A program made the position numbers and the translations under genes. Positions 1-9,049 of a stretch of 64,000 nt of DNA are shown piece after piece. The notes beneath the pieces are model-generated. The model did not search any database. It was not told the origin of the DNA and saw only the letters and a list, made by a program, of their open reading frames with translations. Each line of letters opens with the position of its first letter. Positions within the stretch are counted from its first letter, which is position 1. Source of the DNA: Rhodomicrobium lacus (GTDB lineage Bacteria; Pseudomonadota; Alphaproteobacteria; Rhizobiales; Rhodomicrobiaceae); contig NZ_RZNF01000002.1 of the NCBI RefSeq assembly GCF_003992725.1, positions 620,001 through 684,000 on the forward strand. Reading direction: 5' to 3'.

Positions 1-774
1 CACATCCTCCGGCGTATGCTCCGCGAAGCCGTACAGTTCCTTATACCAGAGCGGGTGCTGATGCGCCCTGTCGAAATCGAACAGCCCCGTGTCGAAGATC
101 CGGGCGGGATCGACGCGGGCGAAATCCGTCTCGATGACGCGCGCGTCGGGATTGAGGCTGCGGATGATCTTGCGTGCGGCGTCGAGTTGCTCGGGCGTTG
201 CGTCGGATATCTTGTTGAGGATCACCACATCGGCGAATTCGATCTGCTCGACGAGAAGATTGACGAGCGTGCGATTATCCTCCTCACCCGCGACTTCCCC
301 ACGGTCGCGCAGGAAGTCGGTGCTGGAGTAGTCCTTGAGCAGATGCGCCGCGTCGACCACTGTCACCATGGTGTCGAGCCGCGCGATGTCGGACAGGCTC
401 AAGCCTTCCTCGTCACGAAATTCGAACGTGGCGGCAACGGGCAGCGGCTCGGAAACGCCGGTCGATTCGATGAGCAGATAGTCGAAGCGGCCCTCCGAGG
501 CGAGGCGGGCGACTTCCTTCAGAAGGTCTTCGCGCAAGGTACAGCAGATGCAGCCGTTCGACATTTCGACAAGGGTTTCCTCCATGCGGGACAGGTTCGC
601 GCCCCCTGCCCTGACGAGGTCGGCGTCGATGTTCACCTCGGACATGTCGTTGACGATCACCGCCACGCGGCGCCCCTCGCGGTTGTTCAGAACGTGGTTC
701 AGGAGCGTCGTCTTGCCCGCGCCGAGGAAGCCCGAAAGGACGGTTACGGGCAGGCGCGTGTCTCTCTGCGTCAT
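1..774 (-). CDS. CobW/COG0523 family GTP-binding protein, truncated by window edge
   Basis: This is a G3E-family P-loop GTPase of the CobW/COG0523 group, proteins thought to deliver or insert zinc or another metal. The first 258 residues are present and the C-terminal domain lies off the left edge. Near the N-terminus the Walker A motif GAGKTT follows a LSGFLG strand. The metal-binding CXCC motif appears as NGCICC about residue 70, and an ILNK guanine-specificity motif lies near residue 187. The ATG at 774 starts the protein 7 residues before the conserved [11 protein letters not shown] segment. A Zur-like palindrome lies 23 bases upstream, so the gene is probably induced by zinc limitation. 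The family is clear; the metal served is inferred from the promoter site. Confidence 0.88.
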   Translation of the reverse strand, partial: MTQRDTRLPVTVLSGFLGAGKTTLLNHVLNNREGRRVAVIVNDMSEVNIDADLVRAGGANLSRMEETLVEMSNGCICCTLREDLLKEVARLASEGRFDYLLIESTGVSEPLPVAATFEFRDEEGLSLSDIARLDTMVTVVDAAHLLKDYSSTDFLRDRGEVAGEEDNRTLVNLLVEQIEFADVVILNKISDATPEQLDAARKIIRSLNPDARVIETDFARVDPARIFDTGLFDFDRAHQHPLWYKELYGFAEHTPEDV

Positions 775-796
775 GGGAAGAAAGCTCTCCGGTGGA

Positions 797-821
797 TGAT
801 ACGTAATGTTATACTGTATCA
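797..821. promoter_or_regulatory. Zur-like operator palindrome
   Basis: A 25-bp imperfect palindrome has outer arms TGATAC and GTATCA, with 8 of 12 arm positions paired, and an AT-rich core GTAATGTTATA. Alphaproteobacterial Zur boxes have this length and core. It sits 23 bases upstream of the CobW-family start, where a repressor would block the promoter. The assignment to Zur is inference from similarity and gene context. Confidence 0.55.
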
Positions 822-920
822 TTGACCGCCTGTTCAAGGCAGCCGTGCGGATCGCGTGAACGAGCCGCGAATGCGAAGGGCTGTACGGAGAGGCTTGGCG
901 GCTGGAATGCCGCCGGTCGC

Positions 921-2270
921 CTACTTCGTGGAGGCTGCTTTCTCGGCGTCGGCGCGCGCGCGCTTGCGCTTCGCCCATTCGTCCTTGTGAACTTGCGGCG
1001 CCCGCGTCAGCGCCAGCGCGTGCGGCGGGACATCCTCGGAAATGACGCTGCCCGAGCCGATATAGGCGCCGTCGCCGATGGTTACCGGCGCGACGAGCGA
1101 GCTGTTTGAGCCGATGAAGGCGCCCGCGCCGATATCGGTCTTGTACTTTTTATAGCCGTCGTAATTGCAGGTGATGGTGCCCGCGCCGATGTTGGTCTTC
1201 GCACCGACATGCGCATCGCCGATGTAGCTCAGGTGATTCACCTTCGCGCCCTCGCCGACATGCGACGCCTTCAGTTCCACGAAATTGCCCACATGCACCC
1301 CGGCCTCAAGCACCGTGCCGGGACGGAACCGCGCGAATGGGCCGATGGTGGAACCGCGTCCGACACGCGCGCCTTCGAGATGCGAGAAGCCCCGGATCGT
1401 GACGCCGTCCTCGATCACGACGCCCCCGGCAAAGATCACGTTCGGTTCGATCACGACATCCTGTCCGATGACGGTGTCGTGCGAGAAGGTCACCGTCTCG
1501 GGCGCGATCAGCGTTGCGCCGCCCGCCATCGCCGCCGCTCGCGCCCGCCGCTGGAAGATGGCCTCGGCCTCGGCAAGCTGGGCGCGCGTGTTCACCCCGC
1601 GAACCTCGTCCTCGTCGATGATCTCGAAGGCCACGCGAAGCCCCCGCGCGCGGGCGATTTCGACCGCGTCGGTGAGGTAGAATTCGCGCTGCGCATTGTC
1701 GTTGCCGATGCGGTCGAGCAGCGAAAGGATCAGGTCGCCGCGAAAGGCAAGGATGCCCGCATTGCACAGCGTGATGGCACGCTCCTCCTCGGTCGCATCC
1801 TTGTGTTCGCGGATGGCGAGAAGCGCGCCCGACGCGTCGGTTATCAGCCTGCCATATCCCTGCGGATCGCGGGCCTCGAACCCCATGACGGCCATGTCGG
1901 CCCCGTTCGCGACGGCGCCCGAAAGGCGCGCGAGGCTATCGGGCGTGACGAGAGGCGTGTCGCCGCAAAGCACCACCACGGGAAGGTTCGAGGTTTCGAG
2001 CGCGGGGCGCGCCTGCAACACGGCATGCGCGGTGCCGAGCCGGTCGCGCTGCTCGAAGAACCGGGCAGCGATGGGCAAGCGAAGCGCATCGAACTCTCGC
2101 GCGTCCGGAGGAACGATCACGAAGCAGGATTCCGCGCCCGCATCCGCCGCAGCCTTGACGACATGGGCGACCAGCGGCAATCCGCCAACCTGATGCAAGA
2201 CCTTGGGCAGCGCGGATTTCATGCGCGTCCCCTGCCCCGCCGCCAGCACCACCGCATTGAAACCCGCCAT
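921..2270 (-). CDS. glmU: Bifunctional UDP-GlcNAc pyrophosphorylase / glucosamine-1-phosphate N-acetyltransferase
   Basis: GlmU acetylates glucosamine-1-phosphate and then uridylylates the product to UDP-GlcNAc, the cytoplasmic precursor of peptidoglycan and lipopolysaccharide. The 449-residue length is normal. The N-terminal nucleotidyltransferase half opens with the signature [15 protein letters not shown] (residues 9-23), and [10 protein letters not shown] follows at about residue 100. The C-terminal half is a left-handed beta helix of hexapeptide repeats, for example [26 protein letters not shown] and [11 protein letters not shown], the acetyltransferase site. It stands alone on the minus strand, with no glmS downstream in the window. 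Confidence 0.97.
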   Translation of the reverse strand: MAGFNAVVLAAGQGTRMKSALPKVLHQVGGLPLVAHVVKAAADAGAESCFVIVPPDAREFDALRLPIAARFFEQRDRLGTAHAVLQARPALETSNLPVVVLCGDTPLVTPDSLARLSGAVANGADMAVMGFEARDPQGYGRLITDASGALLAIREHKDATEEERAITLCNAGILAFRGDLILSLLDRIGNDNAQREFYLTDAVEIARARGLRVAFEIIDEDEVRGVNTRAQLAEAEAIFQRRARAAAMAGGATLIAPETVTFSHDTVIGQDVVIEPNVIFAGGVVIEDGVTIRGFSHLEGARVGRGSTIGPFARFRPGTVLEAGVHVGNFVELKASHVGEGAKVNHLSYIGDAHVGAKTNIGAGTITCNYDGYKKYKTDIGAGAFIGSNSSLVAPVTIGDGAYIGSGSVISEDVPPHALALTRAPQVHKDEWAKRKRARADAEKAASTK

Positions 2271-2450
2271 CGGTCGTCCCCTTCTGCCTTCGCTGCCGCT
2301 CTGCCTAGATCAAACCGCGACCGATGGAAACAATCGACCGCGCTGCGCCACGCAACAGCATAGCGGCGCAGGGTAAACATCGGCTGCGCTGATAGGGGAA
2401 AGCTGTGGCGAGCGCATGACGAAACGGCGCTTGAGCGCCGAACCGTAACG

Positions 2451-3368
2451 TCAGATCGAGTCGGTGTTGAACGTATCGCAGGCTGCGAGCGAGCCAGTCT
2501 GATAGCCGCGTGTGAACCAGCGCGCCCGCTGTTCCGAGGAACCATGCGTGAACGAATCAGGCACGGCATAGCCACGCGTGCTCTTCTGGATGGCGTCGTC
2601 GCCGATCGCCTCGGCCGCGCGAAGCGCCGATTCGATATCGCCCGGCTCCAGCGTGTTGTTGAGCTTCGCCGTATGATGCGCCCAGACGCCCGCATAGCAG
2701 TCGGCCTGAAGCTCCACGCGCACCTGAATGGCGTTGCGCTGGCCTTCCGAGCCGGCCGCAGCCTGAAGGCGCTGCGCCTGTTGAAGCCTTCCCTGCAGGT
2801 TCTGGATGTGATGGCCGATCTCATGCGCGATCACATAGGCTTGCGCGAACTCGCCCGGTGCCCGGAAACGGCGCTTCAACATGTCGAAAAACGACAGGTC
2901 GATATAAACCTTGCGGTTTACAGGACAATAGAAAGGCCCCATTTGCGCGCTCGCGATTCCGCAGCCGGACTGTATGCCGTCGCGGAAGAGGACGAGTTTC
3001 GGCGGCTGGTAGCGCGCGCCCTGACTCGCGAAAATTTTCGACCAGACGTCTTCCGTATCGCCGAGCACGACGGAAACGAACCGCTTTGCCTGATCGTCCG
3101 CAGACGCGCTTTGGGAGGGCGCTCGCGGTGCCTCGCGTGGGATCTGGATGTTTCCGGGGAAGCCACCCTCACCACCTTGCAGGATGACGCGCGGATCGAC
3201 GCCAAACAGCAGCGCGATGCCGACGATGACGATCACGCCGAGAATGCCGAGTCCGCCGCCCTGCCCGATCTGGATGCCGCCGCCACCTGGAAACGGAAAA
3301 CCGCCACCGCCGCTCTCATCGCGGCGGTCTTCGACGTTCTCGCTTTCGCGGCGTCCCTGCCATCTCAT
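2451..3368 (-). CDS. YpfJ-family neutral zinc metallopeptidase, membrane anchored
   Basis: The 305-residue protein has a Gly/Pro-rich N-terminus, one predicted transmembrane segment (about residues 40-58, ILGVIVIVGIALLFGV) and a C-terminal peptidase domain with the zinc-binding motif HEIGHH. This matches the YpfJ / KPN_02809 family of predicted neutral zinc metallopeptidases, whose substrates are unknown. The stretch CGIASAQMGPFYCP, typical of the family, is present. Its ATG overlaps the stop codon of malonyl-CoA decarboxylase by 4 bases, so the two are probably cotranscribed and translationally coupled, although no functional link is known. Confidence 0.9.
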   Translation of the reverse strand: MRWQGRRESENVEDRRDESGGGGFPFPGGGGIQIGQGGGLGILGVIVIVGIALLFGVDPRVILQGGEGGFPGNIQIPREAPRAPSQSASADDQAKRFVSVVLGDTEDVWSKIFASQGARYQPPKLVLFRDGIQSGCGIASAQMGPFYCPVNRKVYIDLSFFDMLKRRFRAPGEFAQAYVIAHEIGHHIQNLQGRLQQAQRLQAAAGSEGQRNAIQVRVELQADCYAGVWAHHTAKLNNTLEPGDIESALRAAEAIGDDAIQKSTRGYAVPDSFTHGSSEQRARWFTRGYQTGSLAACDTFNTDSI

Positions 3369-4735
3369 GAAATTGTCTCGCTTTTACGCTGCACAGGCTT
3401 CGCGGTCGGTTCCGGCGCCAGAAGGATGGACTTCACAGCCTTCGACGCGGCCACCTGACCAAGATTCACATAAGCTTCGTGATTACGCTCGATGTCCTTA
3501 AGGTCGTATAAATAGTTGACCATGACGCTAAGAGACTCGCGAATTCCCTTCTCCGACGTGTCGCCGAGCCAGTTGATCCGCTCCAGCCGCGCGCCGTTGC
3601 CGAGGTGGAAACGCGCCACCGGGTCGATCGGTTTCCCTTTCTTGTCCTTCGCACGCAGATAATAATGCGCGGCGGCGGCAAGGATGGCGGGTTCGAGCGC
3701 GTCGAGTTCCTCCTCGCTCTCGCCGAACTGGCCCGCGAGCGCAGCATCGATCAGTTTCCGCTGCGCCGCCGGGAGGTAGGAAAGTTCGGCCTTGTTCGCT
3801 TCGAGCCACGACCGGAAAGTCGGCGCCGGCGAAAGCGTGACGAAGGTCTTTAGCGAAGGCTTCTCCTTCTTCAGGTCTTCCGCCACCTGCTTGATGAGGA
3901 AGTTGCCGAAGGAAATGCCGCGCAGGCCGTCCTGGCAGTTCGAGATCGAATAGAAGACGGCGACCGATGGCTCGGGATCGTCGCAATCCTCGGCGTCCGA
4001 GGCAAGCAGCAGCTGGATCGAGGACGGGATATCCCCGGCGAGCGCAACCTGAACGAAGATCAGCGGCTCGTCGACGAGCGCCGGATGGAAGAACGCGAAG
4101 CAGCGGCGGTCGCCCGGGTCGAGCCTGCGCCGCAGATCCTCGAAACCATGGATCTTGTGCACCTTCTCATAGGCGATGAGCTTTTCCAGAATCGATGCGG
4201 GGCTCGACCAGGAAAGGTGCGCAAGCATCAGGAAGCCGCGATTGAACCAGGAGGAAAACAGGTGCACGAAATCGCGGTCGACGCCTGCGAGTTCGGGGTT
4301 GTCCTTCAGGCGGCGCAGCAAGTCTTCCCGCATGCGCACGAGCGCCGCCGTGCCGCCGGGTGCGAGATTGAGCCTACGGAAAAGTTCCTGCCTTGGCGAT
4401 TCGACGGCCGCCATGAGCGCTTCGAGCTGACCGATCTCGGGCCGCTCGACATAGGCGACCGCCGCGCGTCGGACGGCCTCAGCGCTCGGGAGAAAATGTC
4501 TTGCCAAAAAGACGAAAAAAGCGTCTTTTTCCTTATCCGTCGTCAAGCGGTAGAGGTCGAGGATTCGCCTTGCAAGAGCAACGCCCGAAGCCTCGCCCCT
4601 GCTCGAAACCAAAGCCTGGCATAATTCCTCGAATGACTCTTCAGCGTCTGCTCCGATCAAGGATGACAAATCCAGAATTTGCCTGCCCCGGTCCGAAATT
4701 TTGCTCAGGATTTCCTGGAAGAAAGAAACATCCAT
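3365..4735 (-). CDS. Malonyl-CoA decarboxylase
   Basis: Malonyl-CoA decarboxylase converts malonyl-CoA to acetyl-CoA and CO2. In rhizobia it is the matA product, used in malonate catabolism. The 456-residue length fits the bacterial family. Recognisable features are the helical N-terminal domain (about residues 1-160) and a GNAT-like catalytic domain containing HPALVDEPLIFVQVAL and TLSPAPTFRSWLEA, with the conserved FHLGNGARLERINWLGD near residue 375. A GntR-family regulator is transcribed divergently, the same arrangement as matR-matA. No malonyl-CoA synthetase or transporter is next to it in this window, so malonate use as a carbon source is only inferred. Confidence 0.93.
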   Translation of the reverse strand: MDVSFFQEILSKISDRGRQILDLSSLIGADAEESFEELCQALVSSRGEASGVALARRILDLYRLTTDKEKDAFFVFLARHFLPSAEAVRRAAVAYVERPEIGQLEALMAAVESPRQELFRRLNLAPGGTAALVRMREDLLRRLKDNPELAGVDRDFVHLFSSWFNRGFLMLAHLSWSSPASILEKLIAYEKVHKIHGFEDLRRRLDPGDRRCFAFFHPALVDEPLIFVQVALAGDIPSSIQLLLASDAEDCDDPEPSVAVFYSISNCQDGLRGISFGNFLIKQVAEDLKKEKPSLKTFVTLSPAPTFRSWLEANKAELSYLPAAQRKLIDAALAGQFGESEEELDALEPAILAAAAHYYLRAKDKKGKPIDPVARFHLGNGARLERINWLGDTSEKGIRESLSVMVNYLYDLKDIERNHEAYVNLGQVAASKAVKSILLAPEPTAKPVQRKSETIS

Positions 4736-4795
4736 ATTCCGGCTGCTTGCCTCGTTGCTTGCGATTGATCAAAGGTCCAGTCTGAGTAGGATGAT

Positions 4796-4812
4796 ACCAT
4801 GAAATTCATGGT
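4796..4812. promoter_or_regulatory. Palindromic operator candidate between malonyl-CoA decarboxylase and GntR regulator
   Basis: The 17-bp sequence ACCATGAA-A-TTCATGGT is a perfect palindrome around a single central base. It lies in the 215-bp gap between the divergent decarboxylase and regulator genes, 61 bases from the decarboxylase start. GntR/FCD regulators bind short palindromes of this kind near their own genes. Binding by the neighbouring regulator is inference. Confidence 0.5.
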
Positions 4813-4950
4813 CTACGCCCGAAAAGGCGGTTTCGGCTTCTTCTCTGTTCGGATAATCCGGGCTATGGCTTCCTGCCCGGTAAAAATTGCGCCGATCTTT
4901 GACGTTGGACGGAAGGATCGTCGAGAGCACGAAACGAAGAGCGAGGTCCT

Positions 4951-5679
4951 ATGAGTTCCCAAGCGGAACGCTTGAGAGCGTTGATCGAGGAGGAAATTCT
5001 CTCCTTCCAGCTCAAACCCGGCGACAAACTGGACGAGTGCGGCCTCGCGAAGCGATACGGCACGTCGCGAACGCCGGTCAGGGAGGCGCTTCGTCAACTT
5101 TCCGCGAATGGGCTCGTCGAAATCCGGCCTCACAAGGGCGCCATGGTCGCGCGCCTCGGCATCCGCGAACTCGTCGAACTGCTTGAGGTGATGGCGGAGC
5201 TTGAGGGCGCTTGCAGACGTCTCGCGGCCAAGTCCTGCCTCAACAGCGATATCGATGCGATGGCGGCTGCGCAGGAAGATTGCCGCCGCTTTGCGGAAGC
5301 GCACGACCCGAAAAGCTACGCGCGCGCGAACGAGGTGTTTCACGAGACAATCTATGCGGCGAGCCGCAACAACTATCTCGTCAAGATGACCCTCGGCATC
5401 CGCAACCGGATCGGCGCTTACCGGCGTTTGCAGCTCGACCACATCAACCGAATCCTGCCCTCCGTCATGGAGCACGACCGCATCCTCCGCACCATCCGCG
5501 ACGGGCTTCCGGACGAGACCGACAGGCTGTTGCAGGTGCACATCCTCAACATAGGCGGCGAGCTGCGCCGGATGATCGCGCTCATTTCCGAGGGCGAAAA
5601 CGCGTTTCCCAGCCGCACACAGATGATGTTCGATGAAGCGGACGCGCTTCACGTTCTGGCAGGCGCGGGCAAGAGATAG
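4951..5679 (+). CDS. GntR-family regulator with FCD ligand domain, MatR-like
   Basis: The protein has 242 residues. An N-terminal winged helix contains the GntR signature GTSRTPVREALRQLSANGLV (about residues 32-51). The C-terminal all-helical FCD ligand domain (about residues 75-220) carries a metal/ligand-binding histidine pattern including FHETIY and HDRIL. It diverges from malonyl-CoA decarboxylase, with a palindromic operator candidate in the gap, so it probably senses malonate or malonyl-CoA and controls the decarboxylase. That ligand is inferred from context, since FCD proteins respond to many carboxylates. Confidence 0.88.
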   Translation: MSSQAERLRALIEEEILSFQLKPGDKLDECGLAKRYGTSRTPVREALRQLSANGLVEIRPHKGAMVARLGIRELVELLEVMAELEGACRRLAAKSCLNSDIDAMAAAQEDCRRFAEAHDPKSYARANEVFHETIYAASRNNYLVKMTLGIRNRIGAYRRLQLDHINRILPSVMEHDRILRTIRDGLPDETDRLLQVHILNIGGELRRMIALISEGENAFPSRTQMMFDEADALHVLAGAGKR

Positions 5680-5704
5680 CGTCGCCCGTCATTCATCGGC
5701 TCTT

Positions 5705-5733
5705 CGATCATCCCGAACGGGGATGATCGTTTG
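5705..5733 (+). terminator. Probable intrinsic terminator after the GntR gene
   Basis: A perfect 10-bp stem (CGATCATCCC with GGGATGATCG) encloses a 5-base loop 25 bases after the regulator stop. A short T run, TTT, follows. The hairpin is strong but the T tract is weak. Confidence 0.55.
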
Positions 5734-5948
5734 ATGGCGCAGGCGGGATGATCGCGCTCCCGCCGATACTGATGCGAGCGCGAGCTTTGCATCGCAGGCA
5801 GCCTGTCGGACAACACCCTACGCTATCAGGTTGTATTTTCTCATTTTTGCATCCTAAGCGTGGGCTGGTGCATTCGCGCAACAGACAAAACTGCTGTGCC
5901 CTGATAGAAAAAAAGCCGGTCCCAATTCGATTCAGACGCGGCTTTTGC

Positions 5949-7073
5949 ATGCATCGTCTTCTGGCATCGCTCTTGATCCTCGCCGGGCTTCTGAGCCTTG
6001 ACGCCCGCGCGGCCAATATCTCTACCGTGACCCAGGATGGCGTCACGAAGGTCATTGTCATTGCCGGCGTTATCGCTCCGGGGGACGCGCAGAAATTTGC
6101 CAATATCGCGCTGATGACGGACGACGCCGTCGTCGCGCTGGCAAGCGATGGCGGCGCGTTGAAGGAAGCGCTCAACATAGGCCGCGCAATCCGGCTCAAG
6201 GGCTTCTCGACCTATGTCACGGCGAATTCCCGCTGCGCGTCGGCCTGCGCGCTGATCTGGCTCGCGGGCGTGCCGCGCCAGATGGCGTCTACGGCTCGCG
6301 TCGGGTTCCATGCCGCCTATTACGATCTGTCCGGCGTGAAGGAAGTCAGCGCATCGGGTAACGCGATCGTCGGCTCTTATCTGAACACGCTCGGGTTGCC
6401 GGAGAGGGCGGTGCTGAGCCTCACTTCCGCGCCGCCGACGAGCGTGCGGTGGTTTTCTCCGGCGCAGGTCCGCGGGACCGGAGTCGATGTCACGATCAAG
6501 GATCTGGACGGCGCCTCCGAAGGGGGCGTGACGGAGCAGGCCCAGACGCCCAGAACCACCGAGGTTACGAAAGACGTTTCATCGCTTGGTGTCGGTGCCG
6601 CCGCCACGCCGGCAGATGTCGAGGCGCAGGCGCGCATTTTCGCCGCGCGTTACCTGACCTACGAAAACGAAGAGGCTGCTCGCTCGCTGGCTCTGATGTC
6701 AGATGTCTACGACGACAAGGTTTCGCACTTCGGCAAGATGAAAACCCGGCAGGAAGTTCTGGCCGAGCACGCCCTTTTCGTCACGAAATGGCCGAATCGC
6801 AAGCAATCGCTCAAGCAGGGGAGCGTGATCGTCCAGTGCAAGGCGCCGCAGGCGCAATGCTTGGTGGACGCGCTGATCGACTGGGAAGTCGCCAGCGGAA
6901 GCACGCGCTCGAAGGGTGTTTCGACATGGCACCTTGTACTCAACCGTCAGTCCGACCGCTTCTCGATCGTTGCCGTCGACGGGAAGGTCATTGAACGACG
7001 GAACCTGTCTACGGAGCGCAATCGCGGGCCGTGCTTCCGCTCCTTCTGTCCGTTCGATCTTGCCTTGCGCTGA
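5949..7073 (+). CDS. Secreted protein with ClpP/crotonase-like N-terminal domain, function unknown
   Basis: I chose the ATG at 5949 because it gives a clean signal peptide (LLASLLILAGLLSLDARA) for a 374-residue product. The in-frame extension upstream has no such feature. After the signal, residues 30-180 resemble a ClpP-fold periplasmic domain: VALASDGGALKEALNIGRAI, then SRCASACALIWLAG and RVGFHAAYY. The Ser in SACALIW and the His in GFHAAYY sit where ClpP-like serine proteases keep catalytic residues. The C-terminal part (about residues 215-360) is not recognised. It is a stand-alone gene, and activity and substrate are unknown. Confidence 0.72.
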   Translation: MHRLLASLLILAGLLSLDARAANISTVTQDGVTKVIVIAGVIAPGDAQKFANIALMTDDAVVALASDGGALKEALNIGRAIRLKGFSTYVTANSRCASACALIWLAGVPRQMASTARVGFHAAYYDLSGVKEVSASGNAIVGSYLNTLGLPERAVLSLTSAPPTSVRWFSPAQVRGTGVDVTIKDLDGASEGGVTEQAQTPRTTEVTKDVSSLGVGAAATPADVEAQARIFAARYLTYENEEAARSLALMSDVYDDKVSHFGKMKTRQEVLAEHALFVTKWPNRKQSLKQGSVIVQCKAPQAQCLVDALIDWEVASGSTRSKGVSTWHLVLNRQSDRFSIVAVDGKVIERRNLSTERNRGPCFRSFCPFDLALR

Positions 7074-7276
7074 GAAACGGCGCGACCTCCGGCACGCGAG
7101 CCTGAAAGCTGCCCTCTCGGCGAGGGATACGCTGAGGCAAGCGTAATCTTCCCGAATGTCGGCCGCAGGCAGTCGCACTCTGCCGGTGCGTGACCGGGAG
7201 TTCGAGGTAACGCTTTCGATAAGGCGTCCATGCCGTGCCGCATCACGGCGCCTTGCTGTCATGACGCGCCGCTGAG

Positions 7277-7750
7277 TTATCGAGCGCCGGGAATCGCGGG
7301 GTTTTCCACTTTAGGCTGTTCGACCGTTGCCGCGCGAAGCTGGTAGGTGTTCAGGCGGCAGGTGTTCTGCTTGTCGAGTTCCACGAAGGCGGGGTTACGA
7401 CGGTCCACCATGTCGGACTCGGTGACATAGCCCTTGCGTTCCACGTCGTAATATTTGAAGTCGGCTGTCTCGAACAGGCGGTCCACCTTGGCAAGGCGCT
7501 TGAACTCCTCCGGCGACAGCTTCCCGTCATGGTTGACGTCCGCATCCTTGAACAACTGGCTGACATAGGCGCGCCACTCATCGCAGGTGACGACGCCGTC
7601 GTGGTTCAGATCCCAGGTCGCCGCCGCCCGGATGAACGATCCTTCGACCGAGTCGCTCAGGCCGGCGGGAGACGAACACCCCGCCAGAAGGATCGCGAGC
7701 GAGGCGCTGGCGGCCATCAGCCCGAGGCACAATTTTTTGTGATGTGGCAT
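7277..7750 (-). CDS. EF-hand calcium-binding lipoprotein
   Basis: This is a 157-residue precursor with a lipoprotein signal ending in the lipobox LAGC at about residues 22-25, so it is probably anchored in the outer or inner membrane facing the periplasm. Two clear EF-hand loops follow: DLNHDGVVTCDE (about 48-59) and DVNHDGKLSPEE (about 72-83). A weaker third pair lies beyond, around DFKYYDVERKGYVTESD. The first and second loops keep the Asp/Asn and Glu ligands needed for calcium. The ribosome-binding site before the ATG is weak. The biological role is unknown. Confidence 0.85.
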   Translation of the reverse strand: MPHHKKLCLGLMAASASLAILLAGCSSPAGLSDSVEGSFIRAAATWDLNHDGVVTCDEWRAYVSQLFKDADVNHDGKLSPEEFKRLAKVDRLFETADFKYYDVERKGYVTESDMVDRRNPAFVELDKQNTCRLNTYQLRAATVEQPKVENPAIPGAR

Positions 7751-7997
7751 TATCGTCTACCGCTTCCCGTATTATTCCGCGTTGCCCCGAGGCAAAGCTT
7801 TGAATTGTGGTGCGAATGGGCCGAAAGAGCCGGTTCCGGCGTTTTTGCCACAATCTCCCGCGCGGACACCCTCGGGCATCACGCCTCAAGACATGCGAAA
7901 CCAAGATTAAGAAGACTTTGCGGTCGTGTCTTAAGCCGCGCTATAAGCATGCAGGCGAATATGGTTCCGAGTTGCAGGAGCCATGTGTGGTGGGATC

Positions 7998-8879
7998 ATG
8001 ATTTACAGACATGCGGCCTTTGGGCTGGTCGCACTCCTTTCGCTCGCGGGCGCGGCCAGCGCGGCCGAATGCCCCGCGGGTGCTCTCGGCACGAGTCGAA
8101 CTCTTGCCATCGATCCGGCGAAGGTGAGCCGGGTCGGCGGCGGCCCGGACTACGGCACGCCCATACTTGCTGATCACGAGGTGATCCTCACCTTCGACGA
8201 CGGCCCCACCCCCCCATGGACGGGCAAGGTGCTCGATGCGCTCTCGGCTGAATGCGCGAAGGCGACCTTCTTCACCGTCGGTACGATGGCGCGTGCTCAT
8301 CCGGCGCTGTTGAAGCGCGTGCTTGCCGAGGGGCATACCGTCGGCACACATTCGGAACATCACGCCCACATTCCGAAGCTGCCTTACAAGGCCGCGACAA
8401 GCGAAATCTCCGACGGCTTCACGAGCGCCGGAAAGAGCCTCGGCGATCAGGCGGCCGTCGCGCCGTTCTTCCGCTTCCCCTATCTCGAATCGACGCGCGC
8501 GACAGAAACCTACGCCGCTGCGACGGGACTCGTGATCTGGAACATCGATTTCCATGCATCGGACTGGGTGAAACAGACGCCGGAGAATCTCGCGCGCCTC
8601 GCCATTTCGCGCATAGAACAGAAGAGGCGCGGCATTCTCCTGCTTCACGATATCCACGAACGGACCGCTCTCGCCTTGCCGATCATTTTGCAGGAGCTGA
8701 AGGCGCGCGGTTACAAGATCGTGCATGCGGTCCCGGCGCCCGGCGCTCACGTGAATTTCGAGGTCGCCTCGAAGGTGGATCCGTGGATTGCGAAGACGGC
8801 ACCGCTTCGCAGCAGCCGGGCAAAGGCCACGCCGAAGCTTGAAGGCGGCGCCGTCGAGGACTGGCCCGCACAGCCCTAG
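7998..8879 (+). CDS. Secreted polysaccharide deacetylase (NodB-like, CE4)
   Basis: This is a predicted exported carbohydrate esterase family 4 enzyme that removes N- or O-acetyl groups from a polysaccharide such as peptidoglycan or chitin-like polymers. All family motifs are visible: TFDDGP (metal-binding Asp pair), THSEHH, RFPYLE, DFHASDW and ILLLHD. The ATG at 7998 starts directly at a good signal peptide (AAFGLVALLSLAGAASA). An alternative ATG at 7983, with AGGAG only 2 bases away, would add 5 residues. Length is about 293 residues. The gene is monocistronic and the exact substrate cannot be told. Confidence 0.9.
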   Translation: MIYRHAAFGLVALLSLAGAASAAECPAGALGTSRTLAIDPAKVSRVGGGPDYGTPILADHEVILTFDDGPTPPWTGKVLDALSAECAKATFFTVGTMARAHPALLKRVLAEGHTVGTHSEHHAHIPKLPYKAATSEISDGFTSAGKSLGDQAAVAPFFRFPYLESTRATETYAAATGLVIWNIDFHASDWVKQTPENLARLAISRIEQKRRGILLLHDIHERTALALPIILQELKARGYKIVHAVPAPGAHVNFEVASKVDPWIAKTAPLRSSRAKATPKLEGGAVEDWPAQP

Positions 8880-9049
8880 ATTTCTGTCGGCGTCAACGGC
8901 GCCCGATCGAGGGCGGGTTTGCCGATCGTGGACGGCCCTGCGCAGGCGCGCCGCTCACGGTTTGGCGAGCCTCGGCATGAAGAACATGGCGGGAACACCA
9001 ATCGGTGTTATGATCCGGCCACCGCTTCTGTCATGGCGAGGTTCTCTGC

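Noticed and set aside
16-825. Long plus-strand frame across the CobW gene
   Set aside because: It is the reverse-strand shadow of the CobW GTPase, which has all GTPase motifs on the minus strand.
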